Of a DNA stretch of 64,000 nucleotides, positions 1-8,282 are shown piece by piece; position 1 is the stretch's first letter; each line of letters begins with the position of its first letter. The translations under genes and the position numbers were made by a program. Origin of the DNA: Shewanella vesiculosa (lineage in GTDB: Bacteria > Pseudomonadota > Gammaproteobacteria > Enterobacterales > Shewanellaceae); NCBI RefSeq assembly GCF_021560015.1, contig NZ_CP073588.1, forward strand, positions 4,448,501 through 4,512,500, in the 5' to 3' direction. A model generated the notes under the pieces. The model did no database searches, had not been told where the DNA came from, and worked only from the letters and a program-made list of their open reading frames with translations.

Positions 1-879
1 GGGGAAAGGAACCGTAATACTTTGTTTTTCAGGTACAAAGCCTTTTTCAATAATAAAGATTACTTGCCCCTGACCCGCAGTGGGTAATGTCGCCTCTCCC
101 CAGCGCCGTTTAAACTCATCATATTGAGGCATGCTTAATTGTTTGGCTAAACGGACCAAGTCTTGTTGGAGAAAAACATTATCTGGGGTAATTTGCGCCG
201 CTTTTCGGTAATCAATAAAGGCATCGTTAGGTTCGTTAGCCAGTTCGTGCAATAACCCCGTGGTGTAATAACTGTAAGCATTGAGAAACGAACTCGTCAC
301 ATTTCCAGCTTCTTTACCTAACCGCTCCACTTGATCATCGATGACGCCATTAGCCATATCTTGCACTGACTTTTGTGATTGTTGATAGCGTGCTTGCTCA
401 AGGCTTTGCAGCTCATTGCTGCGGCGGACTTCTACTAATGCACCTTGAATATCGCCGCTGAATAAATAATTAAGCGCCTGATATTGATGTAGCATGATGC
501 GCTCATAACCTGGACCTCGATATGGAATCGCATTATCGTTTAGTAACAGGCTGCTTGCACCTGCGCCTAACTTGCTGGCGCTAACGATGGCTTTGTCATC
601 AAATCTTTGATAAGCATCAATGGCTTGTTGGTAGTAGGTTTTACTGCGAGTAAAATCGCCCGCAACTTGCATAATACGTCCCGATTCTTGGGCATAAAGT
701 AAGCCATCATTGCCGCTGATATTATTGGCTAAATCGGTGATATTTGCTGCTGGAGTCTCGCTGTTGAGCTGTTGTTTAAATGGAGCAATTTGCGACGGGT
801 AATTAACAAATACACTGTTAAAAGCGCAACCGGATAGGCTAAGGCTGAGAATTAACCCAATACAGAATGTTCTTAACAT
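1..879 (-). CDS. Lipoprotein with TPR-like helical repeats (3' part outside window)
   Basis: Reading on the minus strand from ATG at 879, the frame stays open for 293 codons to the window edge, so the C-terminus is missing. The N-terminus is a lipoprotein signal peptide with lipobox LSGC (Cys18), suggesting a lipid-anchored envelope protein. The body is helical and has TPR-like stretches around residues 70-95 (GDFTRSKTYYQQAIDAY) and 225-255 (NEPNDAFIDYRKAAQITPDN). It resembles the uncharacterised COG3014-type lipoproteins, but this is from memory and tentative. The start overlaps the stop of the upstream deformylase gene by 7 bp (ATGTTAA), so the two are probably translationally coupled. Role unknown. 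Confidence 0.7.
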   Translation of the reverse strand, partial: MLRTFCIGLILSLSLSGCAFNSVFVNYPSQIAPFKQQLNSETPAANITDLANNISGNDGLLYAQESGRIMQVAGDFTRSKTYYQQAIDAYQRFDDKAIVSASKLGAGASSLLLNDNAIPYRGPGYERIMLHQYQALNYLFSGDIQGALVEVRRSNELQSLEQARYQQSQKSVQDMANGVIDDQVERLGKEAGNVTSSFLNAYSYYTTGLLHELANEPNDAFIDYRKAAQITPDNVFLQQDLVRLAKQLSMPQYDEFKRRWGEATLPTAGQGQVIFIIEKGFVPEKQSITVPFP

Positions 880-1385
880 TGTGTCACCTGGATCTTGGTT
901 GCCATCAGATTGACCCGTTCAAGTAAGGTTATGCCTTGTAAATGGTCATATTCATGTTGAAAAATACGGGCAACAAAACCCGTTAATGTTTGTTGATGTA
1001 ACTGGCCATCTAGTGACTGGAATTGCACTTTAATTTCGCAATGTCGTGAAATCGATAGCCGCTGCCCTGGGATCGATAAACAACCTTCAACTCCAACTTC
1101 AGTCGCAGCCGATGTGGTTAATATCTGTGGGTTTATGACCACAGTTGGAGCCATTAATGGGGCATCGGGATAACGTTCGTTGGGATTTGACGCCATAATG
1201 AACATGGCCGCTTTACTAAACACTTGCGTTGCCGCAATACCAACACCGTTTGCGTTTAGCATAGTGCTAAGCATATTATCAGCTAAAGTGCGTAACGCTT
1301 GGTCAAACACCGTCACGGGTTCAGCTTTTTGAGTCAATATCTCTTCGCCTGTCGTGGCAATGCTGAGTAATGGCTTTAGCTGCAT
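873..1385 (-). CDS. def: Peptide deformylase, second-copy type
   Basis: Peptide deformylase removes the formyl group from the initiator methionine of nascent proteins. All three family motifs are visible: GVGIAATQ (motif I, around residue 47), EGCLSIPG (motif II, with the metal-binding Cys) and QHEYDHLQG (motif III, with the two metal-binding His and catalytic Glu). At 170 residues it is normal size. It lacks the usual housekeeping N-terminus and is not beside fmt; its neighbour is a lipoprotein gene that it overlaps by 7 bp. I infer a paralogue rather than the main Def; an fmt-linked def is expected elsewhere in the genome but cannot be seen here. Confidence 0.88.
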   Translation of the reverse strand: MQLKPLLSIATTGEEILTQKAEPVTVFDQALRTLADNMLSTMLNANGVGIAATQVFSKAAMFIMASNPNERYPDAPLMAPTVVINPQILTTSAATEVGVEGCLSIPGQRLSISRHCEIKVQFQSLDGQLHQQTLTGFVARIFQHEYDHLQGITLLERVNLMATKIQVTQC

Positions 1386-1561
1386 AAGTGACGGCTGTCC
1401 TTGTTGTTTGTGTTAATGACGATCGGCATTAATCTATTTTTCAAATCGTGATTGCTTCACATATAGCGACTTAAAAATGTTACAACTTACTCATAATATC
1501 TTCAATTTCACCCATAATTAACTGATTCTCAATGAGAGTCTAGCCACATAGTTGGGCGTCG

Positions 1562-1580
1562 AATCTATAGTGCGACTTAT
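1562..1580. repeat. 19-bp intergenic repeat, copy 1
   Basis: The motif AATCTATAGTGCGACTTAT lies in the 229-bp gap between slyX and def. A copy with one mismatch (C for G at position 11) is at 18379-18397, also intergenic. Function unknown; the reverse complement contains a TATAGAT that could serve as a -10 element for def. Confidence 0.45.
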
Positions 1581-1614
1581 CATTTTTCCTAGAGATGTAC
1601 TTTACTGTAAAGAG

Positions 1615-1827
1615 TTAGTAATGCGGCGGAGGTGTCTCTTCAGCTGGAGACGCCATGTTACTTGGCTCAATAGAATGCAGTTTATTTACCATTAATAGCA
1701 TTTGCTGTTGTTGTCTGGCAACTAATGCATTGAGTTTTATCACTTCTTGGTTTAACTCTTCAATAGAGATATCTTGAAATGATAGTTTCATTTCAAGATC
1801 ATCAATTTTTTGCAAAATGCTGTCCAT
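1615..1827 (-). CDS. slyX: SlyX family protein
   Basis: This 70-residue protein is predicted to be mostly coiled coil (heptad-like [19 protein letters not shown]) and ends in the family-typical proline-rich tail EETPPPHY. SlyX has no established biochemical role. An AGAGG ribosome-binding site lies 6 bp before the ATG at 1827. It follows the beta-propeller lipoprotein gene by 20 bp on the same strand, and fkpA is divergent just beyond, which echoes the slyX/fkpA neighbourhood of enteric bacteria and supports the call. Confidence 0.88.
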   Translation of the reverse strand: MDSILQKIDDLEMKLSFQDISIEELNQEVIKLNALVARQQQQMLLMVNKLHSIEPSNMASPAEETPPPHY

Positions 1828-1847
1828 GTAGACCTCTTATTAATTAA

Positions 1848-2819
1848 TTACTGCTGCCAATATTCAACTAAACCTTGGCTGCTAATACTGACGATTGAGC
1901 CAGGTGCTGGCATAGTGGCAGAGTATACTACAGCCCCTCTATTTTGGGTGTTTTTACTCAATTGAACTTGCCAATGTGAAACTTGTTTACCCGAGTTAAT
2001 TTGCCATAAAAAGATTTCTCTTGATGGCGTTCCTGTGAGTAATTGCTGATCATTATTGACAAAACGAGCCGTTGAAAAGTTCATTTGGCGTCGATTAATA
2101 TCCAGATGACTAATGAGAATGCCTGTATCTGATTGCCACAGGGTGGCGTTACCTGTTATATCGCTGGCAAAACTGAGTGATGCTGAGTCATTAATTAGCA
2201 CTTTCGTCACCCGGGAGCTCAACTGCCATTGTTGCTGTGGCTGGCCAGTTTGAGTTTGCCAAAGAATCACCTTGCCATCATTATCGCCACTTAATGCGCT
2301 GTTACCATCGGCACTAATTGAAACACTATTAACCTTTTCTTTGTGGGCTAAAAACTGGATGAGTCGCGATTTTTCTGGCGACAATGACATTACAGATCCA
2401 TCGACTAAACCAACGAGTGTTTGCCCTGTATTGGCGATGGCGACACTTTGGGCATAAGAGGGTAATGACCACCATCCCACTGAAGACCCATCGGTTAAGC
2501 GCCATATGGCTAAGGAATGGCTACTAATTGTTGCGGCATAAAGGTTATTAGCAGATATTGCAGTGTCAATAACATTACTGGTATTTTGTTGCTGCCCTTG
2601 GAACCACTGATAAGACAGGCTTGAATGGCTGAGGTCCCATACTTGTACTCCGTTATGGGCTGTGCTTACTAAGGCGATGGTGGCATCGTTTGACAAGCTT
2701 GCACTGTAACTGGCATCGGTCGTGATAACGTGTACTTGAGTTGGGCTAGGTTGGCATGCAGATAGCAGACCTGTTAGGACGAGTGTTGAACAAAAAAGCA
2801 GCATTGAAACGCGTGTCAT
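1848..2819 (-). CDS. WD40-like beta-propeller lipoprotein
   Basis: The N-terminus is a signal peptide with lipobox LSAC (Cys22), so the protein is probably lipid-anchored in the envelope. The remaining 300 residues contain repeated WD40-type blades: each has an alternating strand pattern ending in WDL, WRL, LWQT or LWQI (for example GVQVWDL near 60, VILWQTQTG near 185, IFLWQINSG near 275). Such propellers usually act as protein-binding platforms; no catalytic motif is visible. It is the first gene of a likely two-gene unit with slyX, and is divergent from fkpA. Its partner is unknown. Confidence 0.75.
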   Translation of the reverse strand: MTRVSMLLFCSTLVLTGLLSACQPSPTQVHVITTDASYSASLSNDATIALVSTAHNGVQVWDLSHSSLSYQWFQGQQQNTSNVIDTAISANNLYAATISSHSLAIWRLTDGSSVGWWSLPSYAQSVAIANTGQTLVGLVDGSVMSLSPEKSRLIQFLAHKEKVNSVSISADGNSALSGDNDGKVILWQTQTGQPQQQWQLSSRVTKVLINDSASLSFASDITGNATLWQSDTGILISHLDINRRQMNFSTARFVNNDQQLLTGTPSREIFLWQINSGKQVSHWQVQLSKNTQNRGAVVYSATMPAPGSIVSISSQGLVEYWQQ

Positions 2820-2987
2820 GAACTTGCTCCTTGAATTATTGTCCTAAACCTTGTCATATAAGGTTTACCCAATGGTATAACCGTTTTAACTAGTATAAAG
2901 TGGCAAACGAACATGACCACTTAAACATCTCATTGATTGAATGTATTAAGGTTATTGTAACCACTAAAGGATGCTGAGGAAGCTTTA

Positions 2988-3743
2988 ATGAAATCTATTT
3001 ACAAATTATCGTTAGTTGCATTAGCCGTTGTTGGCCTTACTGCGTGTAATGAAGCACAAGACGTTGCTCAAAAGAAAGTTGAATTAACAACTGACGTTCA
3101 AAAAGAAGCATATAGTGTTGGTGGTTCAATTGGTAAGTACATGTCTGGCCACATTAAAGAACAAGAAGAATTAGGTTTTACTGTTGACCGTAATATGGTG
3201 ATTAAAGGCTTTAGCGATGGCTTAGGCGAAGAAATGCTGTTAACAGAAGAAGAAATGCAGACTGTATTGCAAAATCTAGATAAAAAGTTAAATGACAAAC
3301 GTTTAGAGCAAGCTGAAGCTTTAGCGGCTAAATCGATTGCTGAAGGCAAAAAATTCTTAGAAGAAAACAAAGCTAAAGAAGGCGTAACGACTACTGAGTC
3401 TGGTTTACAGTATGAAGTATTAGAGCCAGGTACCGGTGAGAAACCAGCAGCTGAAGATACTGTAGAAGTACATTATCGTGGCACGTTAATTGACGGTACT
3501 GAGTTTGATAGCTCTTATGCTCGTGGTGAAACGGCTAAGTTCCCATTAAACCGCGTTATTCCTGGTTGGACTGAAGGCGTGCAGTTAATGCCTGTAGGCG
3601 CTAAGTACAAGTTTGTTATCCCATCAGAACTTGCTTACGGTGAACGCGACACGGGTACTATTCCTGCTAATTCAACACTTGTTTTTGAAGTTGAATTGGT
3701 TTCAGTAGAAAAAGCACCGGCACCTGCTGCAGATGCTAAGTAA
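2988..3743 (+). CDS. fkpA: FKBP-type peptidyl-prolyl isomerase FkpA
   Basis: A periplasmic prolyl isomerase and chaperone. Residues 1-20 form a signal peptide ending in a lipobox-like GLTAC, so unlike classical soluble FkpA it may be lipid-anchored. Residues 35-125 match the FkpA N-terminal dimerisation domain (KEAYSVGGSIGKYM and a long charged helix). Residues 135-238 form the FKBP domain, with VEVHYRGTLIDGTEFDSSY, VIPGWTEGVQLMPVG and IPANSTLVFEVEL. The ATG at 2988 has a GAGGA upstream, and a strong terminator follows 45 bp after the stop. It is transcribed away from the slyX unit. Confidence 0.93.
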   Translation: MKSIYKLSLVALAVVGLTACNEAQDVAQKKVELTTDVQKEAYSVGGSIGKYMSGHIKEQEELGFTVDRNMVIKGFSDGLGEEMLLTEEEMQTVLQNLDKKLNDKRLEQAEALAAKSIAEGKKFLEENKAKEGVTTTESGLQYEVLEPGTGEKPAAEDTVEVHYRGTLIDGTEFDSSYARGETAKFPLNRVIPGWTEGVQLMPVGAKYKFVIPSELAYGERDTGTIPANSTLVFEVELVSVEKAPAPAADAK

Positions 3744-3787
3744 TATCATCTATAGTTCAGTCGCTCAGTGATTGACATTTTGATAGT

Positions 3788-3814
3788 AAAAAGGACGCTT
3801 CGGCGTCCTTTTTG
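3788..3814 (+). terminator. Rho-independent terminator after fkpA
   Basis: The stem AAAAAGGACGC / GCGTCCTTTTT closes on a TTCG tetraloop and runs into a T-rich tract, 45 bp after the fkpA stop. Confidence 0.9.
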
Positions 3815-4031
3815 TTTACATTGAACTTGGCTTGAAGGTGTTTATCTTAGATCTAAATAATTGCGTCATTCAGTCTGCCAATGTTGCGCTATGTTAGGCG
3901 TATCAAATGTCGTAATACTGATGCCATGACGCCAATAATAGCGCTGATATAACAGAGACGCTTAATTTATAATGATTGCCTAAGCTTACGAATAAATGCA
4001 AATGCCAGATTACCGTTAAATTATCGTCAGG

Positions 4032-5012
4032 TTATAGCCATTTTAAGCGGTAAAATAGGTACATTTGTAAGGCAATGAGTGCAAATAATCCGCCACAGAA
4101 TGCTGCAAAAGCCCAGTTTGATTCCGCACCAGGAATGCCACCAATATTGACGCCTAATAAACCGGTTAAAAATCCTAATGGCAGAAATACGGCCGAAATT
4201 AAAGATAAAAAATACAGTCTTTGATTCACTTGCTCGGATTGTTGCGATTGTAGTTCTTCTTGGGTGACGCTGGCGCGGTCGCGTATAGCATCCAGATCCT
4301 CAATCACTCGAATCAGCGTTTCATGTATTTCACGAAGACGGACTTTGTCATTATGGTCAAATAATTCGCTGGTTTCTTGCAGCATTCGAGAAAATGCTTC
4401 TCGTTGTGGTGCAAGGTAGCGACGCAATACTACGGTCTGTCTGCGCAATTCTGCAATGTCGGTGCGCAAGCTCTTGTTCACTTGAGTCACAACACGTTCT
4501 TCTAGTTCATCGAGCTGTTCTTCAAGCTTGCCAATAAACTCTACTTTGCGTTGCGTTAGGCGTTCGCAAATGGCCATGATAAACGCCGCGCTATCAATTG
4601 GGCCCTTACCTTGAACGATTGCATCGGCAACATCAATTACGGATTGTAGCTGGCGCTCGCAAGTTGAAATGATTTTGGATTCTTCAGCGTAGATCCGCAC
4701 AGCAACCATGTCTTCAGGATCTGAGTTAGGATTTAAATTAACCCCACGCAGCGCCAGTAAGATACCTTTGTCTGAGCTTAATACTCGCGGGCGAGTATCA
4801 GTAGCCAAGAGGGTATCCCTCTCAACTCTATCTAAGCCAGAGTTGAGGATCCATTTACGCGCTTTAGGTTCGCGGTAACGCAGATGTAGCCATAACAGAC
4901 CATCAGCAGGTTGCCATTGTGCTATTTGTTCCTCAGTCAATGACTGGCCTGCATTGGGCCCCGTTAGCAACAAACTGTATATAAAACCATTATTCATTAT
5001 AAGAGAGTCCAT
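4032..5012 (-). CDS. zntB: Zinc transporter ZntB (CorA superfamily)
   Basis: A CorA-superfamily metal channel of 326 residues. A soluble, strongly helical cytoplasmic domain (1-260) precedes two C-terminal membrane helices (about 265-285 and 298-320). The signature loop between them reads GVNIGGIPG: the GxN motif followed by the IGGIPG typical of ZntB rather than the GMN of CorA magnesium channels. The protein ends in RLKWL, much as ZntB does (SKWL). ATG 5012 and ATG 4997 are both possible starts; neither has a clear ribosome-binding site. The 217 bp between the fkpA terminator and this convergent stop hold nothing recognisable. Confidence 0.88.
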   Translation of the reverse strand: MDSLIMNNGFIYSLLLTGPNAGQSLTEEQIAQWQPADGLLWLHLRYREPKARKWILNSGLDRVERDTLLATDTRPRVLSSDKGILLALRGVNLNPNSDPEDMVAVRIYAEESKIISTCERQLQSVIDVADAIVQGKGPIDSAAFIMAICERLTQRKVEFIGKLEEQLDELEERVVTQVNKSLRTDIAELRRQTVVLRRYLAPQREAFSRMLQETSELFDHNDKVRLREIHETLIRVIEDLDAIRDRASVTQEELQSQQSEQVNQRLYFLSLISAVFLPLGFLTGLLGVNIGGIPGAESNWAFAAFCGGLFALIALQMYLFYRLKWL

Positions 5013-5199
5013 GTGATCACTATTGTCATAATTTACGCTACTTTTTAATCTTGCCCAAGTTTAAAGCAATCTTATAAAATGAAATCCTTTAGTTATCGTA
5101 TATTTAACCATCAAACACATTATTCGGTCTGCTAACTAGCAGCGGAGTCGCCGATCATCGGTTAAAATAGAAAAAATACTAACAAAAAAGAGTTCTAGT

Positions 5200-5571
5200 A
5201 TGGAATATCAATTTCGTCGTAACCGCCTAGAAGGCACGGTATTTGCTGAATTTAGTATGGATCATGAAGTGTTAGGCAGATGGTTTGCAGAAGAGCTTGG
5301 TGACGACAAGAGCAAAACGATTCATATTCTAACGCAGATAGCATTAATCAAATCTGGGGCCCTAAACCACATGCGAGATGTCGGTGGAGAATTAACCATC
5401 GATATTGACTCTGAGCAAGTGAGAGTATTTGCCAGTGTGATTGATTTTGAGGAAGAGCACTTATTAGAAGACTCTATGAGCCTGTACAATGCGGAATCTG
5501 AATCTTATTGTGGTCTTGAAGATTTTGAGTCAGTACTGGAGAGTTGGTTAGCATTTATTAACGATAAATAA
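5200..5571 (+). CDS. yacL: UPF0231 (YacL) family protein
   Basis: A 123-residue acidic protein that follows YacL closely in layout: MEYQFRRNRLEG at the start, MDHEVLGRWFAEEL near residue 20, and YNAESESYCGLEDFESVL near the end. The family is conserved in gammaproteobacteria, and I know of no established function. It stands alone, divergent from zntB and convergent with narP. Confidence 0.85.
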   Translation: MEYQFRRNRLEGTVFAEFSMDHEVLGRWFAEELGDDKSKTIHILTQIALIKSGALNHMRDVGGELTIDIDSEQVRVFASVIDFEEEHLLEDSMSLYNAESESYCGLEDFESVLESWLAFINDK

Positions 5572-5668
5572 TCATGTCTTAATTCTCGTTGATGTTAACT
5601 AACAACAAAACCAGGTTTAAATGGCTTTGTTGTTAATTGTTAATGGTGATTTAAACTTTGATAGTGGG

Positions 5669-6298
5669 CTAATTATTAAGGTAGCGAACTGCCATTTCTG
5701 TCCGTGATTTTGCATTGGCTTTACGCAGTAAATTTTTAACGTGTACTTTGACCGTGCCCTCGCTGATGTGTAAATCCTCAGCGATCATTCGGTTACTTTT
5801 ACCTTCTGCCAGTTGTTGTAATATTTGTAATTCGCGAGGGGTCAAGGTTTCTACCCAGCTGTTGTCGTCAATAGCGCTCTCTAATTCATAAAGATAAGCT
5901 TCTACTTCATTACTGATTACCCGATGGCCTAGCATGGCGTTTTTGAGTTGATCTAACAATAAATCAGGCTCAGTGTCTTTGAGTAAATAACCATCGGCAC
6001 CAGCGCGTAGCAGTCGAGTGACATCTTGTTTAGCATCAGAAACCGTTAAAATAACAATTCTTGCTGTCACTCCCTCTTGACGCATCGCATTAAGAGTATC
6101 AAGGCCAGACATGCCTTTCATGTTCAAATCGAGCAAAATAATATCGGGTTCATTTTCGGCCACAGCGGTTAGTGCTTCTAGTCCCGTGCCGGTTTCACCA
6201 AAAAGGCTGAAGTCACTGTCTGAGGTGATTAATTGACAAATACCACGACGTAATAACGGATGGTCGTCGACAACAAGTACAGAATACGGCTTACCCAT
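5669..6298 (-). CDS. narP: Nitrate/nitrite response regulator NarP
   Basis: A LuxR/NarL-type response regulator of 209 residues. The receiver domain (5-120) has VVDDHP, the phosphoacceptor Asp in IILLDLNMKGMSG and the conserved Lys in YLLKDTEPD. The C-terminal LuxR-type helix-turn-helix (145-205) shows LTPRELQILQQLAEGKSNRMIAEDLHISEGTVKVHVKNLL-type residues. It overlaps the upstream narQ by 8 bp, so the pair is co-translated. In Shewanella, NarQ-NarP controls nrf and nap genes; the divergent nrfA and the 7-2-7 site in front of it support NarP over other NarL paralogues. Confidence 0.92.
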   Translation of the reverse strand: MGKPYSVLVVDDHPLLRRGICQLITSDSDFSLFGETGTGLEALTAVAENEPDIILLDLNMKGMSGLDTLNAMRQEGVTARIVILTVSDAKQDVTRLLRAGADGYLLKDTEPDLLLDQLKNAMLGHRVISNEVEAYLYELESAIDDNSWVETLTPRELQILQQLAEGKSNRMIAEDLHISEGTVKVHVKNLLRKANAKSRTEMAVRYLNN

Positions 6299-8006
6299 TT
6301 AAAGGCTCCTGTTGAGGTGGAAAGCTCAGCGTAACAGTAGTGCCACCAAGCTGGTTACTATTGAACGATACTATCCCATTCAGTTTGTTGGCGCGTTCAT
6401 GCATGATACCAATACCAAAGTGTTGATCTCGTTCTACTAAATGTGTCACACCGATGCCATCATCACAAATTGAGATAGTAATCATGCCCTTGTCGGTTAA
6501 CTGACAATCTATCACTATATGCTCAGGGGTAGCGTGTTTTATTGCATTTAATGTCGCTTCACGAATTAATTGCAAAATATGAATGTGCTGTTTTGCTTCA
6601 AGTAAGTGCGCTGATAGTTTGTAATTCAATTGGATATCAATTTGGCTTTGATGGCGTAACTGATCCAACATTACGTCGATAGCTTGCGGTAAATTAGGTT
6701 CTTTAATGGTTAACCTAAAGGTCGATAACAGTTCACGTAATTGAACATAAGCCGTACTGACACCTTCGTTTATCTCCATCAATTGGGCTTCTACTTCTGG
6801 GCTTCTACATGAGTCATTGAGGCTTTTGCGTAATAAACTGACTTGGATTTTTAAAAAAGATAATAATTGCCCAATTGAGTCGTGTAGTTCTCGGGCAATC
6901 ACAGCACGCTCTTCGAGTAGCGCTAATTGTTGGCGTTGTTCACTTGCATTATGGATGGTAATAGAGCGCGTTAACATCATGGCGAAGTTTTCAAACAGTA
7001 ATCGGTTAACTGGTCGATTAGATATCACATCCAAATAGCCCAATTGAGTCTTTTCTATTAATAATGGAAAGTGTAACGATTCAATCGGTAATTCATCTGG
7101 CCAGCCCCCTTCAGCCTTAATGATGTCTTTAGAGCCGTCATCATGTTCAATAACTAAGCGTAAATAGGATAAATTTTCATAATATTTCAATTGATTGATT
7201 GCTGATTGTAAGGCTTTATAGTCGAGTTTATTGGCATGTAACATGACAAGGTTGTCGTATAGAAACTTTAACTCGTTATTTGTGCGGGTCAATGCCAAGG
7301 TTTTTTCGTTGACTTGGTTTTCTAAATCTTCATATAAGCTGGCTAATTCAGCGGCAGTTTTTTGCAATGCATTACCTAAGGCGGTGAGTTCAATATAGTC
7401 CGTTTTAGGCATTTTAACTTTGAAGTTTCCTTTAGAGATTGTTGTGGAACTTTCTATCAATAATTGCAATGGCTTAACGACGCGCTTACGGGTAAATGCC
7501 ACCGCAAAAAAAGCAATAATCAGTAAAATAGATAAACCAATAATTTGCCCAATAACCAGTAACTTTAATTTAAAGGCGGCGAACTGTTCCATGTTCAGCA
7601 CTAAAGTATCAATGGTGTTAACAAAGTCGGTTAACGAAGCGGAGTATAGGCGGATGTTTCCTTCCTCAATATAGACTTTCATTACTTGCCACTTATGAAT
7701 AACCAATACGTATTGGTCACGCATTTCTTTTGGGCTATACCATTCAAGCGAGCGTTTAAGCGCTTCAGAATTGAGTGTTGTTTCGAAATCAGCAATTTTT
7801 TCATCGATATTATGGCTGCCAATATTGGCGTCAAGCAATAGTCGGTAGCTTTGCATTCGTAGCGAGCCTGAGGCGTTTATTCCTCTGGCGTCTCCCAAGC
7901 TAAAAGTTAAACTGACGATGGAAAACACCGCTAAGCTTGATGACAATAAAATCACCACGAGCATTAAACTTAAAATGGTGGAGGTAAGGCTGCCACGAGT
8001 AAACAT
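6291..8006 (-). CDS. narQ: Nitrate/nitrite sensor histidine kinase NarQ
   Basis: An inner-membrane sensor kinase of 571 residues. Membrane helices lie at about 10-34 and 148-171 and flank a periplasmic sensor domain containing the nitrate-binding P-box-like stretch GDARGINASGSLRMQSYRL (39-56). A HAMP segment (172-225), a central cysteine-free region and a HisKA_3 domain follow, with the phospho-accepting His375 in ARELHDSIGQLL. The HATPase domain shows EATLNAIKHA and GIGIMHERA. An AGGA precedes the ATG at 8006. It is divergent from nrfA across a 276-bp control region and overlaps narP. Confidence 0.92.
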   Translation of the reverse strand: MFTRGSLTSTILSLMLVVILLSSSLAVFSIVSLTFSLGDARGINASGSLRMQSYRLLLDANIGSHNIDEKIADFETTLNSEALKRSLEWYSPKEMRDQYVLVIHKWQVMKVYIEEGNIRLYSASLTDFVNTIDTLVLNMEQFAAFKLKLLVIGQIIGLSILLIIAFFAVAFTRKRVVKPLQLLIESSTTISKGNFKVKMPKTDYIELTALGNALQKTAAELASLYEDLENQVNEKTLALTRTNNELKFLYDNLVMLHANKLDYKALQSAINQLKYYENLSYLRLVIEHDDGSKDIIKAEGGWPDELPIESLHFPLLIEKTQLGYLDVISNRPVNRLLFENFAMMLTRSITIHNASEQRQQLALLEERAVIARELHDSIGQLLSFLKIQVSLLRKSLNDSCRSPEVEAQLMEINEGVSTAYVQLRELLSTFRLTIKEPNLPQAIDVMLDQLRHQSQIDIQLNYKLSAHLLEAKQHIHILQLIREATLNAIKHATPEHIVIDCQLTDKGMITISICDDGIGVTHLVERDQHFGIGIMHERANKLNGIVSFNSNQLGGTTVTLSFPPQQEPLNG

Positions 8007-8126
8007 AAAGTCCTGCTGTCGATAACGGTAAGGGATTAAAAATAAGCAAAAGCCCAGTTTTATACCAGGTTCAATAGTGTGTTCTACATTAGGTGTCGCT
8101 TGAAAACATTAACAAGTTTGCAAAAG

Positions 8127-8164
8127 TGTGAAACACATCCTGTCTACATATTGATCTGGCGCAA
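8127..8164. promoter_or_regulatory. Possible CRP half-site and FNR/EtrA-like site
   Basis: TGTGA at 8127-8131 is a perfect left CRP half-site, but its partner (TCCTG) matches at only two positions. TTGAT-N4-CGCAA at 8151-8164 has a perfect left FNR half and a 3/5 right half. Both lie between narQ and nrfA. They are suggestive only. Confidence 0.3.
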
Positions 8165-8177
8165 ACTTTAGTCTCTA

Positions 8178-8193
8178 TACCCCATAAGAGGTA
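8178..8193. promoter_or_regulatory. NarP-type 7-2-7 binding site upstream of nrfA
   Basis: TACCCCA-TA-AGAGGTA is an inverted pair of NarL/NarP heptamers with a 2-bp spacer, the arrangement NarP requires. One heptamer matches the TACYYMT consensus at 6/7 positions and the other at 7/7. It sits about 90 bp before the nrfA start and about 170 bp before narQ. Confidence 0.7.
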
Positions 8194-8282
8194 TATTTAA
8201 AGCCGTTTTAAATAGCTAACTTTGTCTCTAGAGATGTCGTGATTATTAAATTAAATATAATGTAACACGGAGATGAAGGGTG

